Assembly: GCA_012184525.1 (NCBI GenBank)
Contig: WOFQ01000063.1
Span: 124,001 to 188,000 of the forward strand
DNA from: Xenoacremonium recifei
Taxonomy: Eukaryota; Ascomycota; Sordariomycetes; Hypocreales; Nectriaceae
DNA length: 64,000 bases
Direction of reading: 5' to 3'
A program made the translations under genes and the position numbers. Positions 1 to 11,619 of this stretch are shown one piece after another. Position 1 is the stretch's first letter. Each line of letters starts with the position of its first letter. The notes beneath the pieces were generated by a model. That model saw only the letters and a list, made by a program, of their open reading frames with translations, did no database searches and was not told where the DNA came from.

Positions 1-3000
1 ACTCGAGACATTCGAGACGCTGCTAAGAAACTGTCACAGTGGAGGTGTTCGTCTGCGCAACAACGCCACGATCACCGCAGGCACGGGCTTCGAGACCGGA
101 TGCAGCAACAACTCCATCGATATCGGCAATACAGCGCCTCAATATTGTTTGGGTTGGGCCGTTGCCCTACGTGCTGCCACGATGTTGTCCGTCCTCCACA
201 TCGGTCTGATATCGTCACAAGCTTGGCAATCGGGCTGGTGGCCGCAGGTACCGTACACGTTGCACCGCCTCCCGTTGCTGCTTTTTATGGACTCGACTCT
301 TATTTCCACCGCCTAGGGGGGGTCCGTCTCTTCGTGCAGCCCGTACTACGGCCAATGGCCTCTCGCAGCATGGCATGCCCGACAACAGGGCTTAGCCTCT
401 GACTAGGCTTGTTCCGGCTGCGAGTGTCGACACGTTGGTAGCTTCATCAATGGACAGGTGCTGCACGACATCTGCGAACGAGGCTTGAGATTCAACCTCA
501 CCAAGGCTGTTTCACCACTTGGCAATCTCTGATGCGAGCCTAAAGTTAGTATAATGGTGGATAGCTTCAACCTTAACAACGCGGACCTCAACGCCACAGG
601 ACGATAGTGCACGGCATAAGGCGGCGAGGCGTCTTTCAATGGACGAACGACGAGTTGCGCATGGAAACCCAGTCTCGGCGTCGTTCCTATCGAATGCACA
701 TGTCCCTGGCACCTTTCTATTATCGGCATTGCTGATGCTATTTCTGCCTCTGTGAACACCGAGTTTGTCAAACCTCTTATCCGGATTTCCGGATGAACGC
801 GGGCCAATTGACGGAATTCTTGACGATGTGGTACATGCATGACATTGCACTGTCATGGAAGTTCTATCCATCAAACCCCCACCTCACCGTTGAAACGATT
901 GATACACCCATATCGTTCAAGTCCTCGTCCGCATCGGCCGCTTCTTCGTCCGCCTCCATGAGCCGACGCGATGTGGAGTGAAAGCGCCTCGTGGGAGCCC
1001 TAAGCACCGGACAATTTCTTCGACCAGGCGTCTGAGGCATGGCTTGATGGAGACGACTGTGGAGAGACTCACGATGAAACGCACTCAAGCACAATCATTT
1101 GGACTTGCGATCGGACTGGGCGAAAACCCAAAGGCAGAGTCGGGTGCGGGAAGCAACCGGTTCGGGCCAAGCGCGAGCCGTTGACAGGCATGTTCATCGT
1201 CATCAAACTGGGCCGCCGGGGCCCACGGTCCCTGACATCAGTGATCTTCGACGCAGCAACTCAGAACACGAGTGACTAGATTTGGCATAGCCAGCAGCGA
1301 GCATCCCGAAATACTGGGGACCGTCTTTGCGTCTCTCCAAACCCCCTTCTCCCCTCGGAGCGTCACAGCGGGTCAATGAAGCGCGGCGGCAGAATTGCAG
1401 AGGCTCGCCGGAACATGAAGACTGGAGTTTGGCGCCGGATGTGTCCGGGCTGTGCCACAGTGCTCGGAGCCGATTTAGACCGCTGGCGGCCGACGCCTAC
1501 GATTGGTCCCAAGGGTTGACTCTGCCGTCTGCACATGCACAGAAGGAACAAAAATATCCCCGAACTAGAGCACCAGAGCCTCCACCAACTTCGCAATGCC
1601 CTACACTACGCTCTCCTGGGTAGGTAGCGATGCCGTACATAGAGCCCGCATTCCCTTTTTGTGTCGGCTGTGCACCTGCATAGTAGCCATTGGGAATAGT
1701 GCACTCTTTGGGACGAAGAGGTTAAGGTTGGGGCATCCAGAGGCGTTAGCCTGCAGGCAAAGGGGGCATTGCATTTCTTTGTTGCTCCTCAGCCTGCAGT
1801 TTCCAAACGCCGGGATACTATTATCGAGGCATCCGTGCTCAATACCTCCAAACTGTCGACCGAGGGGCTGGTCCATGTCAGACATATTGTGCTACGGACC
1901 AGGAGTAGATCTCCTTCAGGGATGGGGAAGAGAGCGAGGGACAGAGGCGTGTGGATGGATGAATGCCTGCCATAGAATGCAACGCTGCTTGCCGGGTCCT
2001 CGTTCATTCGTTTTCATTATTTACGGGGTTTTCTTTTCCTTCTTGCGAGCCGGCGAGGGCGGCTTCCACAGACGGGGGAGAGACCAGAAATGGGAGGCAA
2101 GGAGAGCACGAGTGATGGAGACAGCGGGCTGCGTCGTCTGATTTGCTGTTACACCTCACAACTATTCTCCAAGGAGGGCTTCAAGTTGAGGGGGTGAACG
2201 TTGGCGGAGACTTTGCCAGCAGCATCGCACATGTACCCTCGGGGCCAGTCTAGGTACTCTCTCAGGCTGGTGTCATTGAGAGACAACCACGGACCCCTGA
2301 AGACGACGGCTCCACGCATGGAGCCAGGACAGGCCATTCAAATCGAGCAGACAAGGATGGGAGGCAGGGTACCACCCCGGTCGCTCGCTGGATACCTGAT
2401 CGAAGTATCGGTACATCGAATCTTGCAACATTCCGCTGACGCCAGAGTTCGACCCCTGCGGAGACACGGTTTTTCAGCGCGCAAGGCTCCTCGGCCCCCC
2501 TGTCAGCCTTCGCTGGCCCCCCTGGGAGGTAGCCCTCGAAGGTACTGTGACTCGAACGCCATGTCCCTCTGCCCTCCATCACCAGATCGTCTCGAGCAGA
2601 GCCACACCCCTTCGAGAGGAAGCCAAAGCATGAGAATGTCGGCGCAGACACGCCCTAACGCCTTCAAGCCTTCACGCCCTCTCCGCCATTTCCACTTTCA
2701 CCCCCAGACCTTCACGAATACCGAGTCTGGACTGGTTTGTGGACGGCATCGGATTCTTGTGTGTAGCTAAATGTCTCTGCACCCTGGCCCCCGATTGAGG
2801 CTGGCGCTGGCCGCTGCCTTTGCCCTAACATCTCGAATGAGGGCGATCCGTCTCTGGGACCCAGATGCAGCTGCCTTGTCTATATCTACGCTGGAGCCCC
2901 CCCCGACCTTGAACCCCAAGACTTCACAGCCCTATCATCAATCACAGCATAGCTGTTGTGTTCTCCTATTTCATCTTTGAGCGTCGGTTGTCTTTGTTGA

Positions 3001-3480
3001 CAATCGTGAGCGGGCTCTCGAGGAGATCGACGACATCTCCCACTTACACCTCGACGCTCACTCACCCACCGTCACTCATCCATTGAGCAGCCTGTTGTTT
3101 TGGTCAACAGAACCTCAGACTCCCACATCAGAGACTCGCTCAGCAAGCTCATAGCTTTCTCGAGTGGCCATATTGGTTGACAGCGAGACTTGTCTCACAA
3201 CATCCCATCTACACGACGCCTCCGCGACAAGTCAACCATCCCTCTTCGGACCACGCGAGACGCCCGTCCCCAAGCCTCACTTCTCTGGAATGAGAATTAG
3301 TGCAGGTGAGCTTCCCTCAACCCCACAGGCATTGTCCAGGAACTCCGACCTGACTGGTTGCGCGTGGCTAGATAAAGGTGATAGCTTCCCGCCGTGGCTG
3401 AACAGCAACCGCCCTGCCAGCGCCATCACCAACTCGACCCTCAGGCCGACAAACAACACCATCTTGCCGCCAGGTATATT
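1..3480. other. Region without a supportable gene; 5' flank of the zinc-finger gene
   Basis: No reading frame here has convincing composition, splice structure or a recognisable motif. A frame open from the window edge (bases 3-317, +) could be the tail of a gene lying mostly outside, but I recognise nothing in it. The last 500 bases are rich in C and T and in short CACTCACC-like runs, as expected for a fungal promoter and leader. A GTGAGC donor near 3306 and a CCAG acceptor near 3472 could delimit a leader intron. Confidence 0.5.
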
Positions 3481-5853
3481 ATGGCGTCTATGACCGAGCA
3501 GCCTTTCGCCATGTTCCCTTCACAGACCAACGAAGGCGAGGACTTTGCTCGATATTCCGACCAGACCCAGACAGTCTTCACTTCCGGACCCATGGACCTC
3601 AGCATCCCCGCGGACGCCTATGCCAGCTTCCCGCGATCTGGCCAGGACGTGTTTCCCACGACGATGGGCTTCGAGCCCTCGCTGTACGCGGAGGCACCCA
3701 ACTACATGCTCAACAGCCGTGCCTCCCCCGGAATGTACCAAGACGACATGGAGATGAGACTGCCCTCGTCCAGCCTCTCTACGGCCTCGGCTCCCTCAGC
3801 AACGTCGTCGGCCATCGGCTCGCCTCAGTCCAACCACGGCCAGATGGGCAATGTCCCGGAATGGGCACCCCATGGCCTTGCGGTGCAGCCCAGCATCGTG
3901 GGCAACGACTACATCCCCGGGACCGACTACTCGACCTTCTCCGGCACCAGCATGGAGGACCTGACCTTTGACTTTGGAAACAGCAACAACAAGGGCTATG
4001 TCGGTAAGTCAATCGCAGTTTCTTCGTCGTCTTCTTTCCCTCCTCGCTCTCGCTTCGCCCAAGCCCAAGCGCGTTCTGCTTCGGCCGATGGCCCCGGCGT
4101 TCAAGACGGAATCGCCGTCGATCGCTATCCGCACGTTCCCTGCCCAGCTGCCGCCCGCTCCACTCTCACTGCCACCCCGAGCCCGTCTAAGCGACAGCTG
4201 CTAGGGCCGTGGGCTACCTCTCCAACTGAGACATTGCGCTGGCCAGCAGCGACTCGTCACAGCATCATAGCGCAGCGAGCTGCAATTGCTGCTGCTGCCG
4301 CTGTCTCTCGCCCTTGCGATCCGTACCCGCGCGGCGGCGGTTCGCTCACTCCTCCCATTCCCACCCGCCCTCAGTCTCCCTTCGCGCCGGAGATGGCCTC
4401 ACGAACCACGGTTGCTGACCTCGCGCTTGCGCACACAGACCCATCCCTGATCCACCCAGAAATCACCCGGCCTCCGATGGCCATCCCGACGCCCTACGAG
4501 CCGCAGCAGCAGCAGCAGCAGCAATTCCACCAGTCTGCGAGCCATCACCACTCCTATCCCACATCACCGCCCGTCTCCTCGTCGCCGCAACCGACGATGA
4601 TGCGCACCGACAGCTCCTCGCCGTTTATGCATAACGGCGGCTTCCAGCCGGCGGCCTTTCCCACTAGCCCCTACGGCACGCCGGTTGAGTCGACCCACGG
4701 CCGCCGGCCCAGCACCAGCCAATTTGTGCCGCCCACACCGGGCGAGTACAACAGCGGCGACGAGACCAAGGAGAAGCAGCGATGCACGTATCCCGAGTGC
4801 GGCAAGGTCTTCAAGGACCTCAAGGCGCACATGCTCACGCACCAGACGGAGCGGCCCGAGAAGTGTCCGATCCAGACGTGCGAGTACCACACCAAGGGCT
4901 TTGCGCGCAAGTACGACAAGAACCGCCACACCCTGACCCATTACAAGGGCACCATGGTGTGCGGCTTCTGCCCGGGCTCTGGTTCAGCCGCCGAGAAGTC
5001 GTTCAACCGCGCCGACGTGTTTAAGCGGCACTTGACGGCGGTTCACGGCGTGGAGCAGACGCCGCCCAACAGCCGCAAGAAGTCGAGCAGCAGCAGCGGC
5101 AGCGGCGCCCCCAAGAAGCTGTCAGGCTATGCGCCCGACGCCACCGGCAAGTGTAGCACTTGCTCGCAGACCTTCTCCAACGCCCAGGACTTCTACGAGC
5201 ATCTGGACGACTGTGTGCTGCGCATCGTGCAGCAGGAGGACCCTGCCGAGGCCATCAACGCCAAGCGGCTGGCCGAGGTCGAGAACGACCGGGACGTTCA
5301 CCAGACTCTGGAGAAGAACAACCTGCCGACGACCACGGAGACGGCGCCCATGGACGTAGAGGACGAGGACGCAGAGACGCCCGAAGAGGAAGACGACGAT
5401 GCCTCCAAGAGCAGCCTCTCGCCAACCACCAAGAAGAAGGGCAACCCAGCCAACGGCGTTCAGAAGTCGCGCGGCATGACGCACTCCCGCGGCGGCGTGA
5501 CCCTGACGACTAAGACGCGCAGCCGCAAGAGCCGACGCGACTATCCCTCGTCCTGGGGCTTCGACAAGGGCCAGATGACGATGAAGAAGCGCGTCATGGC
5601 CGTATTCGATGGTCCCCGTCGTCTGGCCAAGGACGACATGATGCTGTCGACGGACCACGAGGTGCGCATCAAGCTGTCCGACGGCAAGTCGTACGTGACG
5701 GACCTGGACGTCCAGTCCCTCAAGCGCGCCCAGGGCTTCCTGGAGGCGACGGATGAGGAGAAGGGTCCCTGGATCTCGGACGATCCCACCGACGAGCAGC
5801 TGAGCGAGATGCATCAGCAGATGCTGGATGGCAACACCCTCGTCGCCGCATAA
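3481..5853 (+). CDS. C2H2 zinc-finger protein, probable transcription factor
   Basis: Probable DNA-binding regulator acting in the nucleus. The start is the ATG at 3481; a second ATG at 3493 is equally usable. A canonical intron (GTAAGT at 4004, branch TGCTGAC near 4413, CACAG ending at 4438) would be removed, giving 645 residues. It is exactly 435 nt with no stop, so retention would give 790. The N-terminal half is Ser/Pro-rich and disordered, with a seven-Gln run near 4503. Four Cys/His units follow: about residue 289 (CTYPECGKVF...H...H), 317, 348 (ending HLTAVH) and a degenerate one near 413 (CSTC...H...C). Basic and acidic segments (EEEDDD near 5385) precede a charged C-terminal domain. 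I cannot assign a named orthologue; the regulator role is inferred from the fingers. Confidence 0.85.
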   Translation: MASMTEQPFAMFPSQTNEGEDFARYSDQTQTVFTSGPMDLSIPADAYASFPRSGQDVFPTTMGFEPSLYAEAPNYMLNSRASPGMYQDDMEMRLPSSSLSTASAPSATSSAIGSPQSNHGQMGNVPEWAPHGLAVQPSIVGNDYIPGTDYSTFSGTSMEDLTFDFGNSNNKGYVGKSIAVSSSSSFPPRSRFAQAQARSASADGPGVQDGIAVDRYPHVPCPAAARSTLTATPSPSKRQLLGPWATSPTETLRWPAATRHSIIAQRAAIAAAAAVSRPCDPYPRGGGSLTPPIPTRPQSPFAPEMASRTTVADLALAHTDPSLIHPEITRPPMAIPTPYEPQQQQQQQFHQSASHHHSYPTSPPVSSSPQPTMMRTDSSSPFMHNGGFQPAAFPTSPYGTPVESTHGRRPSTSQFVPPTPGEYNSGDETKEKQRCTYPECGKVFKDLKAHMLTHQTERPEKCPIQTCEYHTKGFARKYDKNRHTLTHYKGTMVCGFCPGSGSAAEKSFNRADVFKRHLTAVHGVEQTPPNSRKKSSSSSGSGAPKKLSGYAPDATGKCSTCSQTFSNAQDFYEHLDDCVLRIVQQEDPAEAINAKRLAEVENDRDVHQTLEKNNLPTTTETAPMDVEDEDAETPEEEDDDASKSSLSPTTKKKGNPANGVQKSRGMTHSRGGVTLTTKTRSRKSRRDYPSSWGFDKGQMTMKKRVMAVFDGPRRLAKDDMMLSTDHEVRIKLSDGKSYVTDLDVQSLKRAQGFLEATDEEKGPWISDDPTDEQLSEMHQQMLDGNTLVAA

Positions 5854-7407
5854 ACCCCCCTCTCTACTCAAGGCTCTCCAAAGCTGGGAGAAACACATAC
5901 CGAAAACAAAACAAAAAGCATGACATGACCGACTGGCGCACGCGACACTGTACTAGATAAGGGGATCTTTTGGATCAGGATATTACGGGTATTTATCAAC
6001 TATTATTAAGGCACTCTTGGGAATTGGGAAATGGGAATTTTTATGACGTCGGGATGGGAATTATCACGACAGGAATGGCTCCCCCGCTTGGGTTTGTGTG
6101 CTGGGAGTTGACGACGTATCGATACCCCTTGTCTTGACTTGCACTTTTTCTCTTCTTCTTCAAACCTCTTATCGGTCAATACTTTTTCCTTCTCACTTGG
6201 TGTTTGTTGTTTAATCGCCGGTTGATGCGTTATGAACACACCTACGACATATATAATCTACGATTTCACAAAAAAAAAAAAAGAGGTCTCATGTTTTTTT
6301 CTTCTTCACTTTGCTTTTGTCTTCCTGTGCAATAAGGGGTTTTCGTGTGTTTTGCTCTTGTCTGCAATAGCTTGCTCTGTTTTGCCCTGTGCTTTTCAAT
6401 GATGTACCAGTCGTCTATATTGATGTGGTGTTGAGGGTACTTGGTGGTGAGGGACTGGTCAAGAGGGATTTGGTGTTGAGGTAGCTGAACTCGGATTCAG
6501 TCAATGTATAATGTAATACAAGTCAATACTTGGAAATGAGTGTACAGACGAAAGCCCCTTCGCATATTGTTTACGTCTCGCCGTTGAAAATCCGTTATTT
6601 AAAGTACGCTCATCACGTGCTTGCGGGCTTCAATGCTTGATTGAGGTCTGAGGTAGTCATGATTTGTCTTACAACATTTCTCGGTAAACAGAAGTAAGCA
6701 GTTCATAACTCAATTGCATCAAGCAGAATGCAACCTCACTCCCAATGTCACTCCGGTCGCCGTACCGGCAAGTACCGCAATCCTCTCATATCTCCTCAAT
6801 TGATCATACCCGAACGCGTGGCCCTCAACTGCCGCTCCCCAGCATCCATCCACAAGGCTCCCTCCCCGAACGCCGAATCTCTCACCGAGTCATGCCATCC
6901 ATCCCTCACCAGCTGAAGTCGATCGGCTTCCCTTCTCATTTCTGACAAGCGGGCTTTGCACTTTTTTTTTTTTTGCGGTTCCTCCCGTGAGGCGCAGGCC
7001 TCCACTCGCGCCGGAGCCGTGGTGCTGGGAAAAACTTCCCGAGGTGATATTATATCAGCTTGGGGGGGTATAATGACGGAAAACTGGGTAATAGCCGTGG
7101 CACAGCCTCGATCCCGCGGATGTTAATTCAACGTCGTAATAAATCTTGTGTTAAGTCATGAATTTTTATGCCGGCGTTGTATTGGTCTTGGCATGACGCT
7201 TATTGTAACCACATCACTCTCTGTCTAGGCTTGATGATGAGTCGAGGGGAACAGGAGACTTGCAAATGAATCGCTGCCTTTTCTACCTTGTGAAACATCA
7301 ATCCTGCTCCTATATAGTCTGCCCGAAATCATAGAAGAACGCTGGACCCCCTTCTAACCCATAGAAAGCTAACCCAAACAGAGCCCCAACATCAATTCAT
7401 GGCCCCC
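5854..7407. other. Intergenic region between convergent genes
   Basis: Lies between the 3' ends of the zinc-finger gene (+) and the Vps3-like gene (-). It holds AT-richer 3' UTR-like sequence, an A-run near 6271 and a T-run near 6962. No coding sequence or RNA gene seen. Confidence 0.5.
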
Positions 7408-10400
7408 TTAATTCGGAGCCTCAATGCTCGGCCCCTGGTCCTCAATCTTCACTACCAAGTCGTAATTCACACGTAGATTCTCCGCGCCGCTCAGTGCTCG
7501 CTTCATGACGCTCTCGTGCTTCTCCCGCACCAACCGCTTCAGCGCGCCGACGAGGAAGCCCGCCACGATGTCGACGCTCCAGTCGTCGGGGATCAGGCCC
7601 AGCACGTCGTCGATCTCAAACCAGCCACCGAAGCGCTCCAGCAACGCGCCCGTCTGCTCGACACGGTCGCTGACGCCGTCGAGGGCCAGCAGCTCGCGCA
7701 AGACCACGCCGAATAGCCGCCGTTGCTGCTCCGGGTCGACGGTGTGCGGCTTGATCGGGTTGCTGAGGGATGCCGTGCTGGGCCCGCCGCGGAGACAGTA
7801 CGAGACGGCCGTGTCGTAGTCGCCCAAGTTGTGGACGAGCAGACGAAGAGCTTCCTCGTGCTGGCTCTCACGACCGGCGAGGATGATGGTCTCGGGGACC
7901 AGGAGGCCGGCGGGCAGGGCCGAAATGCGCTCCCAGATGGCCTTCGCATCGTAGTCGTGCTGTCCGCCGAGGAGCTGGAGCAGTCGGAGGCGGCTGTGCC
8001 AAACCTCGTCATCCTCCGGGGCGTTGTCCGTCAGGAAGTGGCGGTATGCCGGCTTGGGTGCCTGGAGAGCCCGGTATGTGTCGTACGTTGCCAGGACTGT
8101 CTCGCGACTGGCCTCCGAGGTTTGGAGATCCGAGACTACAACATCCAAATAGTATGCGATGAGGTCGTTGACGTACGTGTTCTGCCCCTTTCCGAAGACC
8201 AGGTGCTCCAGGTAATACTTGACCGCGTTGGGGGCCTCTTCTTTGAGCAGGGCGACCACTTCAGCCGGCTGGAACCGTGGAGCTCGCCCCTTATCCTCAG
8301 CAAACACTTGCACGCCCAGCTTAGGGTTCCGGTTCGCGAGCCACACACCGTACTCCTGAACCAGAGACTGACTGCTGATCTTGACCAGATACTCGCGCAC
8401 GCGCTGTTCACCGTCGCCCAGTTCTCTGCCGTCGTCGCGCTCTCCCTCGACAATGCGCCTCCAGGTCATCAACACGTCGCCCGACATCTTGCGGCTCTGG
8501 TAGAGGCGACTGAGAACAAACAGGCGATGGTAGGCCTCGAGAAGATCGACGGCGCGGTCAAAGCAGTCCACACCCTTATCCACCAACTCGTACAGCTCGG
8601 ACCTGACCACGCCCCCTTTTCCTAGACCCTTGGGAGAGTGCTGGTCTATCTCGAGAAGAACAAGTAGAAGGGCAGCATCCACTGTGCGGAAGACCTCGTG
8701 TTCATCGGCAATGCTGCCAAAACCCTTCTTCTTCCGCCATGCAACCAAGAAGCGCCGTAAGAAGTGCATAATCGCAGGCTCAAGTGATGAGATGGCGTCC
8801 TTAGCTGACTTCTCAAACTGTTCCGTTCGCAGGTACTGCTCGGCCGTCTGTCTTACACCGCCGTAGATCCAGATACCTCGACGTCCTTCGATAATCTCGT
8901 TCCGAACGCCGGGTACAAGCGACAGCACCACTCTTGGATCCAAGCCGCTGTCAACCAGCACCTCCTCGAGGGCTTTGATCTCCGACTCGGCAGGCTGGCC
9001 GCCGTCGGGGGCCTGCAACAGGTTCATTAATAGCAAAAGTCCGGCTTTCTGCCGTATATACCCAAAAGTCATGAACTCCAGCTCTGTCTTTGCATCTCGG
9101 CCCCTTATTGAGTTGAGAAGAGTGAAGATAGCCCGCCTATCAAGATGGCGAGGATCTGTGTGTGCTCGCAAGCGGGAATTCTCCAATGCTGTGTCTAGCT
9201 GGATCAGCAGTGGGTTGCGAATAGCCCACCAGATCTTATTGCCACACCAAACGGCGAGTCTAGCATCTGACTTTGCGAGCCGACGCGGCAGCTCTTCTCC
9301 TTCTGAGATTCTACTCGCCTCCCAGCCCTCCGGCAAAGATTCCTCATCTTGAGAATCTTGCTCAAATAGCTCCTTCTCCTTGGACAAGCGTTCCATAGAC
9401 AGCGCTGTTCGCGAATCGGATGACTTGAGTGCACCAGGTGTTCCCTCAGGTGTATTCGAGAATGGCGTAAATTTCCGTTGACATAGGCGTTCAACAATTT
9501 CCTCAAATTGCATCTCTTCTTTGCCGGCTAATGATCGTATCCCGTAAACCACTGAAGGGTCGGCGCCAGGGGCTTCCAGCCAATGCTTCTCGGGGCTGGC
9601 CTCGGATCCTGCATCAAATCGTTGAACTTCGAGTCCATGACGCAGGCCGTCCTCGAACTCTTTTGCCAGTGAAGCCAAGACATAACCTTCCTCCTCCTCT
9701 TGGAGGCCTGCGCTGGATGCAGCCAAGTCGGATGAGCCGCCATCGACAGCGATTTCTTTAGGATATCTGCCAAACTCGAGCGTCGGTCGAGTCGGATCGC
9801 CGTCTAAGTTGACGAACATGCCTATGCCTGGTTCTAGGGGGTTTGTTCCTGTAACAAGTAGGAACTCTTCTGCGGTAGGAGAAACGATATGAGGTTTTAG
9901 AAACACGGGTCCGGGTTTCGGTTTGGCGTCGGCTGCTGGAGTTGGCGTCCCATGTCTTGATGGGGGAGCCGGGAGAGGCTTGTCCAAGGCCGGAGGCTGA
10001 GAAGGGCCGTCTCCTGATGGGCGAGGGCTCGTTGATGGCGTTGGTGACGTGGCTTCCTGGAAGACAACATCGTCTGGATCTTGCGGTCGTTGTTCATGCC
10101 GCCGAATGTTGCTCAATATCGATCCGCCCAAGCTGGTGCTGCGGTTATGGCTTGCTGCGACGGCAGATGGTCTGGTGTGAGCCGACGAAGAACTCCGTAA
10201 GAGGCCACCTCCGAGATCTGTCGCTAGACTCTGAGCTTGACCAATCTCATTGCCAGCAGGGGGTTCCTCCAATGATGAGATACTCATGAGAGGGATCTTT
10301 AACTGTCGGTCCACATCGAGAAGGGAGTAGGACTTCGAGTCGGCGACACATGCTATTGAATCACGGCGAATTGACAGTGTACTCCCGGAGAAGTCGATTT

Positions 10401-11111
10401 TCTGGCCTCAACTTAGTAACTCTTCTGGCAGAGCCATCATTCTTGCGAGCTCCTCTTACCTTCAGAACACGGGCATCCTCGCCAATGCGGACTACTTGTA
10501 TGCGCCGATTCAAAGAAAGCAATATTGTCACTCCCGTATTCCTCTCTGGACTGCCATCATACAAGGCTGCCTCGTTCAAATCGACGCCCCCTATCCAGTT
10601 GCAGTTCTTCACTTGCGTCGTTCCGAATACGGGGCTCAGTTCCGGTAAGGAATAGAAGGTGACAGTCCAGTTGCATAGAATACAGGCTTTCCCAGCTCGA
10701 GGCAGTAAGAGGATCTGTTGGACACCGGGTCTCGAGGCCGCGACGCTACCCGACGGTTCGGAGAATGCTGGGCGAAGTCTAGAGGCGAGGATGTATACAG
10801 CCTGGCCATTAATATCGGCAGGATCGGGGGGGATTTGGACAAAGTGTAGGAGTTCGGAGGCGGACGTCCCAACATAGAGGTTGTGGTCTATAACAAACAA
10901 ACATCAGTAAACCCGCAAGCTAGCCTCCAAATTTGTCCACGAGCTCCTCACCCAAGTAGTCAACGCAGTTGATCTTGATATCACTCTGCGAGTTGTCTTC
11001 AGATAGCGGCGCCTCCTCTAGCAAGGGTCGTAGGATGTAGGGCCCATCATCGCCGTTTCCAGGCGGCGGACCGGCTGATGGAGCCTCGTCGCCTTGCCCC
11101 TGGGATGTCAT
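7408..11111 (-). CDS. vps3: Vps3/TGFBRAP1-like vacuolar sorting protein (CORVET subunit)
   Basis: Predicted CORVET tethering subunit acting in early endosome fusion and vacuolar sorting. Three exons: 11111-10952, 10887-10460 and 10401-7408. The GTGAGG donor at 10951 gives a smooth CVDYL-DHNLYVGT junction; the second junction is VLK-KIDFSG. The product is 1193 residues. The N-terminal part resembles a citron-homology (CNH) beta-propeller (NLYVGTSASELLHF near residue 57, CNWTVTFYSLPEL near 125). A disordered Ser/Pro/Thr linker follows. The rest is helical-repeat sequence of the Vps39/TGFBRAP1 type, ending in a typical Vps39_2 region (LLERFGG...VLGLIPDDW, then ALSGAENLRVNYD). Yeast Vps3 is about 1010 residues. 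Vps39 of HOPS has the same layout and is the main alternative; the N-terminal sequence looks more Vps3-like. It shares a 508-bp divergent promoter with the Golgi CASP gene. Confidence 0.78.
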
Positions 11112-11619
11112 AGCGGTTGGTCAGTCGGAACCGTCATTTGCGCAAGGCTCGCATTGCGCGGATCGAAGCTGTAGCGGCGAGAAGTCGACGATGTGGTTGA
11201 CATGAAGCTCGGAGGGAATGGCAAGGTACGTAACTGCTGGTGGTGAGGCTGGAGCTCCAGGACGGATTGGTGGGGCGCTGATGCGACAGGCTGTGGCGCA
11301 TGGCCCACTGAAGCAGCTCCTTCAGTGCAGCAGGCAGCTGGATGTAGCCAATGATAGATGCCTCAGCCACGCTCAGTCCACGACGCCTCGGATCCCCTAT
11401 GGAACACGTTCCCAGCTTCAGCTTCCATTAGCTTGTCATGACCCTGAACTTGGCACCCTCCAACACATCGAACCCACGATCAATCGATAACGCCTTCCTT
11501 TCAAGCCGCTTGCTTTTGTCTCATTGAGGCGGTGGGGGCCGAATAGCAAATGTGTCGTCTTTTGCCTTGTATTAATTGCGTTGAAACCCCCTAGCACCTG
11601 AAGGAACGGTACCGACATC
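11112..11619. promoter_or_regulatory. Divergent intergenic promoter, vps3 / CASP-like gene
   Basis: A 508-bp spacer between two outward-facing start codons of endomembrane-traffic genes. No clear TATA box or named motif was seen. Shared promoter use is inferred from geometry only. Confidence 0.45.

Noticed and set aside
403..874. Two overlapping - strand frames of 120-145 residues near the left edge
   Set aside because: Neither has a recognisable domain and they compete in different frames. A decayed gene is possible but not supportable.
3394..3480. Upstream GTG start for the zinc-finger protein
   Set aside because: Nuclear fungal genes rarely use GTG, and the segment has leader-like composition. 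The ATGs at 3481 and 3493 fit better.
5122..5898. 258-residue - frame opposite the zinc-finger gene
   Set aside because: Antisense shadow of GC-rich coding sequence; low-complexity Leu/Val/Arg composition and no motif.
7723..8625. 300-residue + frame opposite the Vps3-like gene
   Set aside because: Antisense to a well-supported conserved gene; composition is that of a shadow frame.
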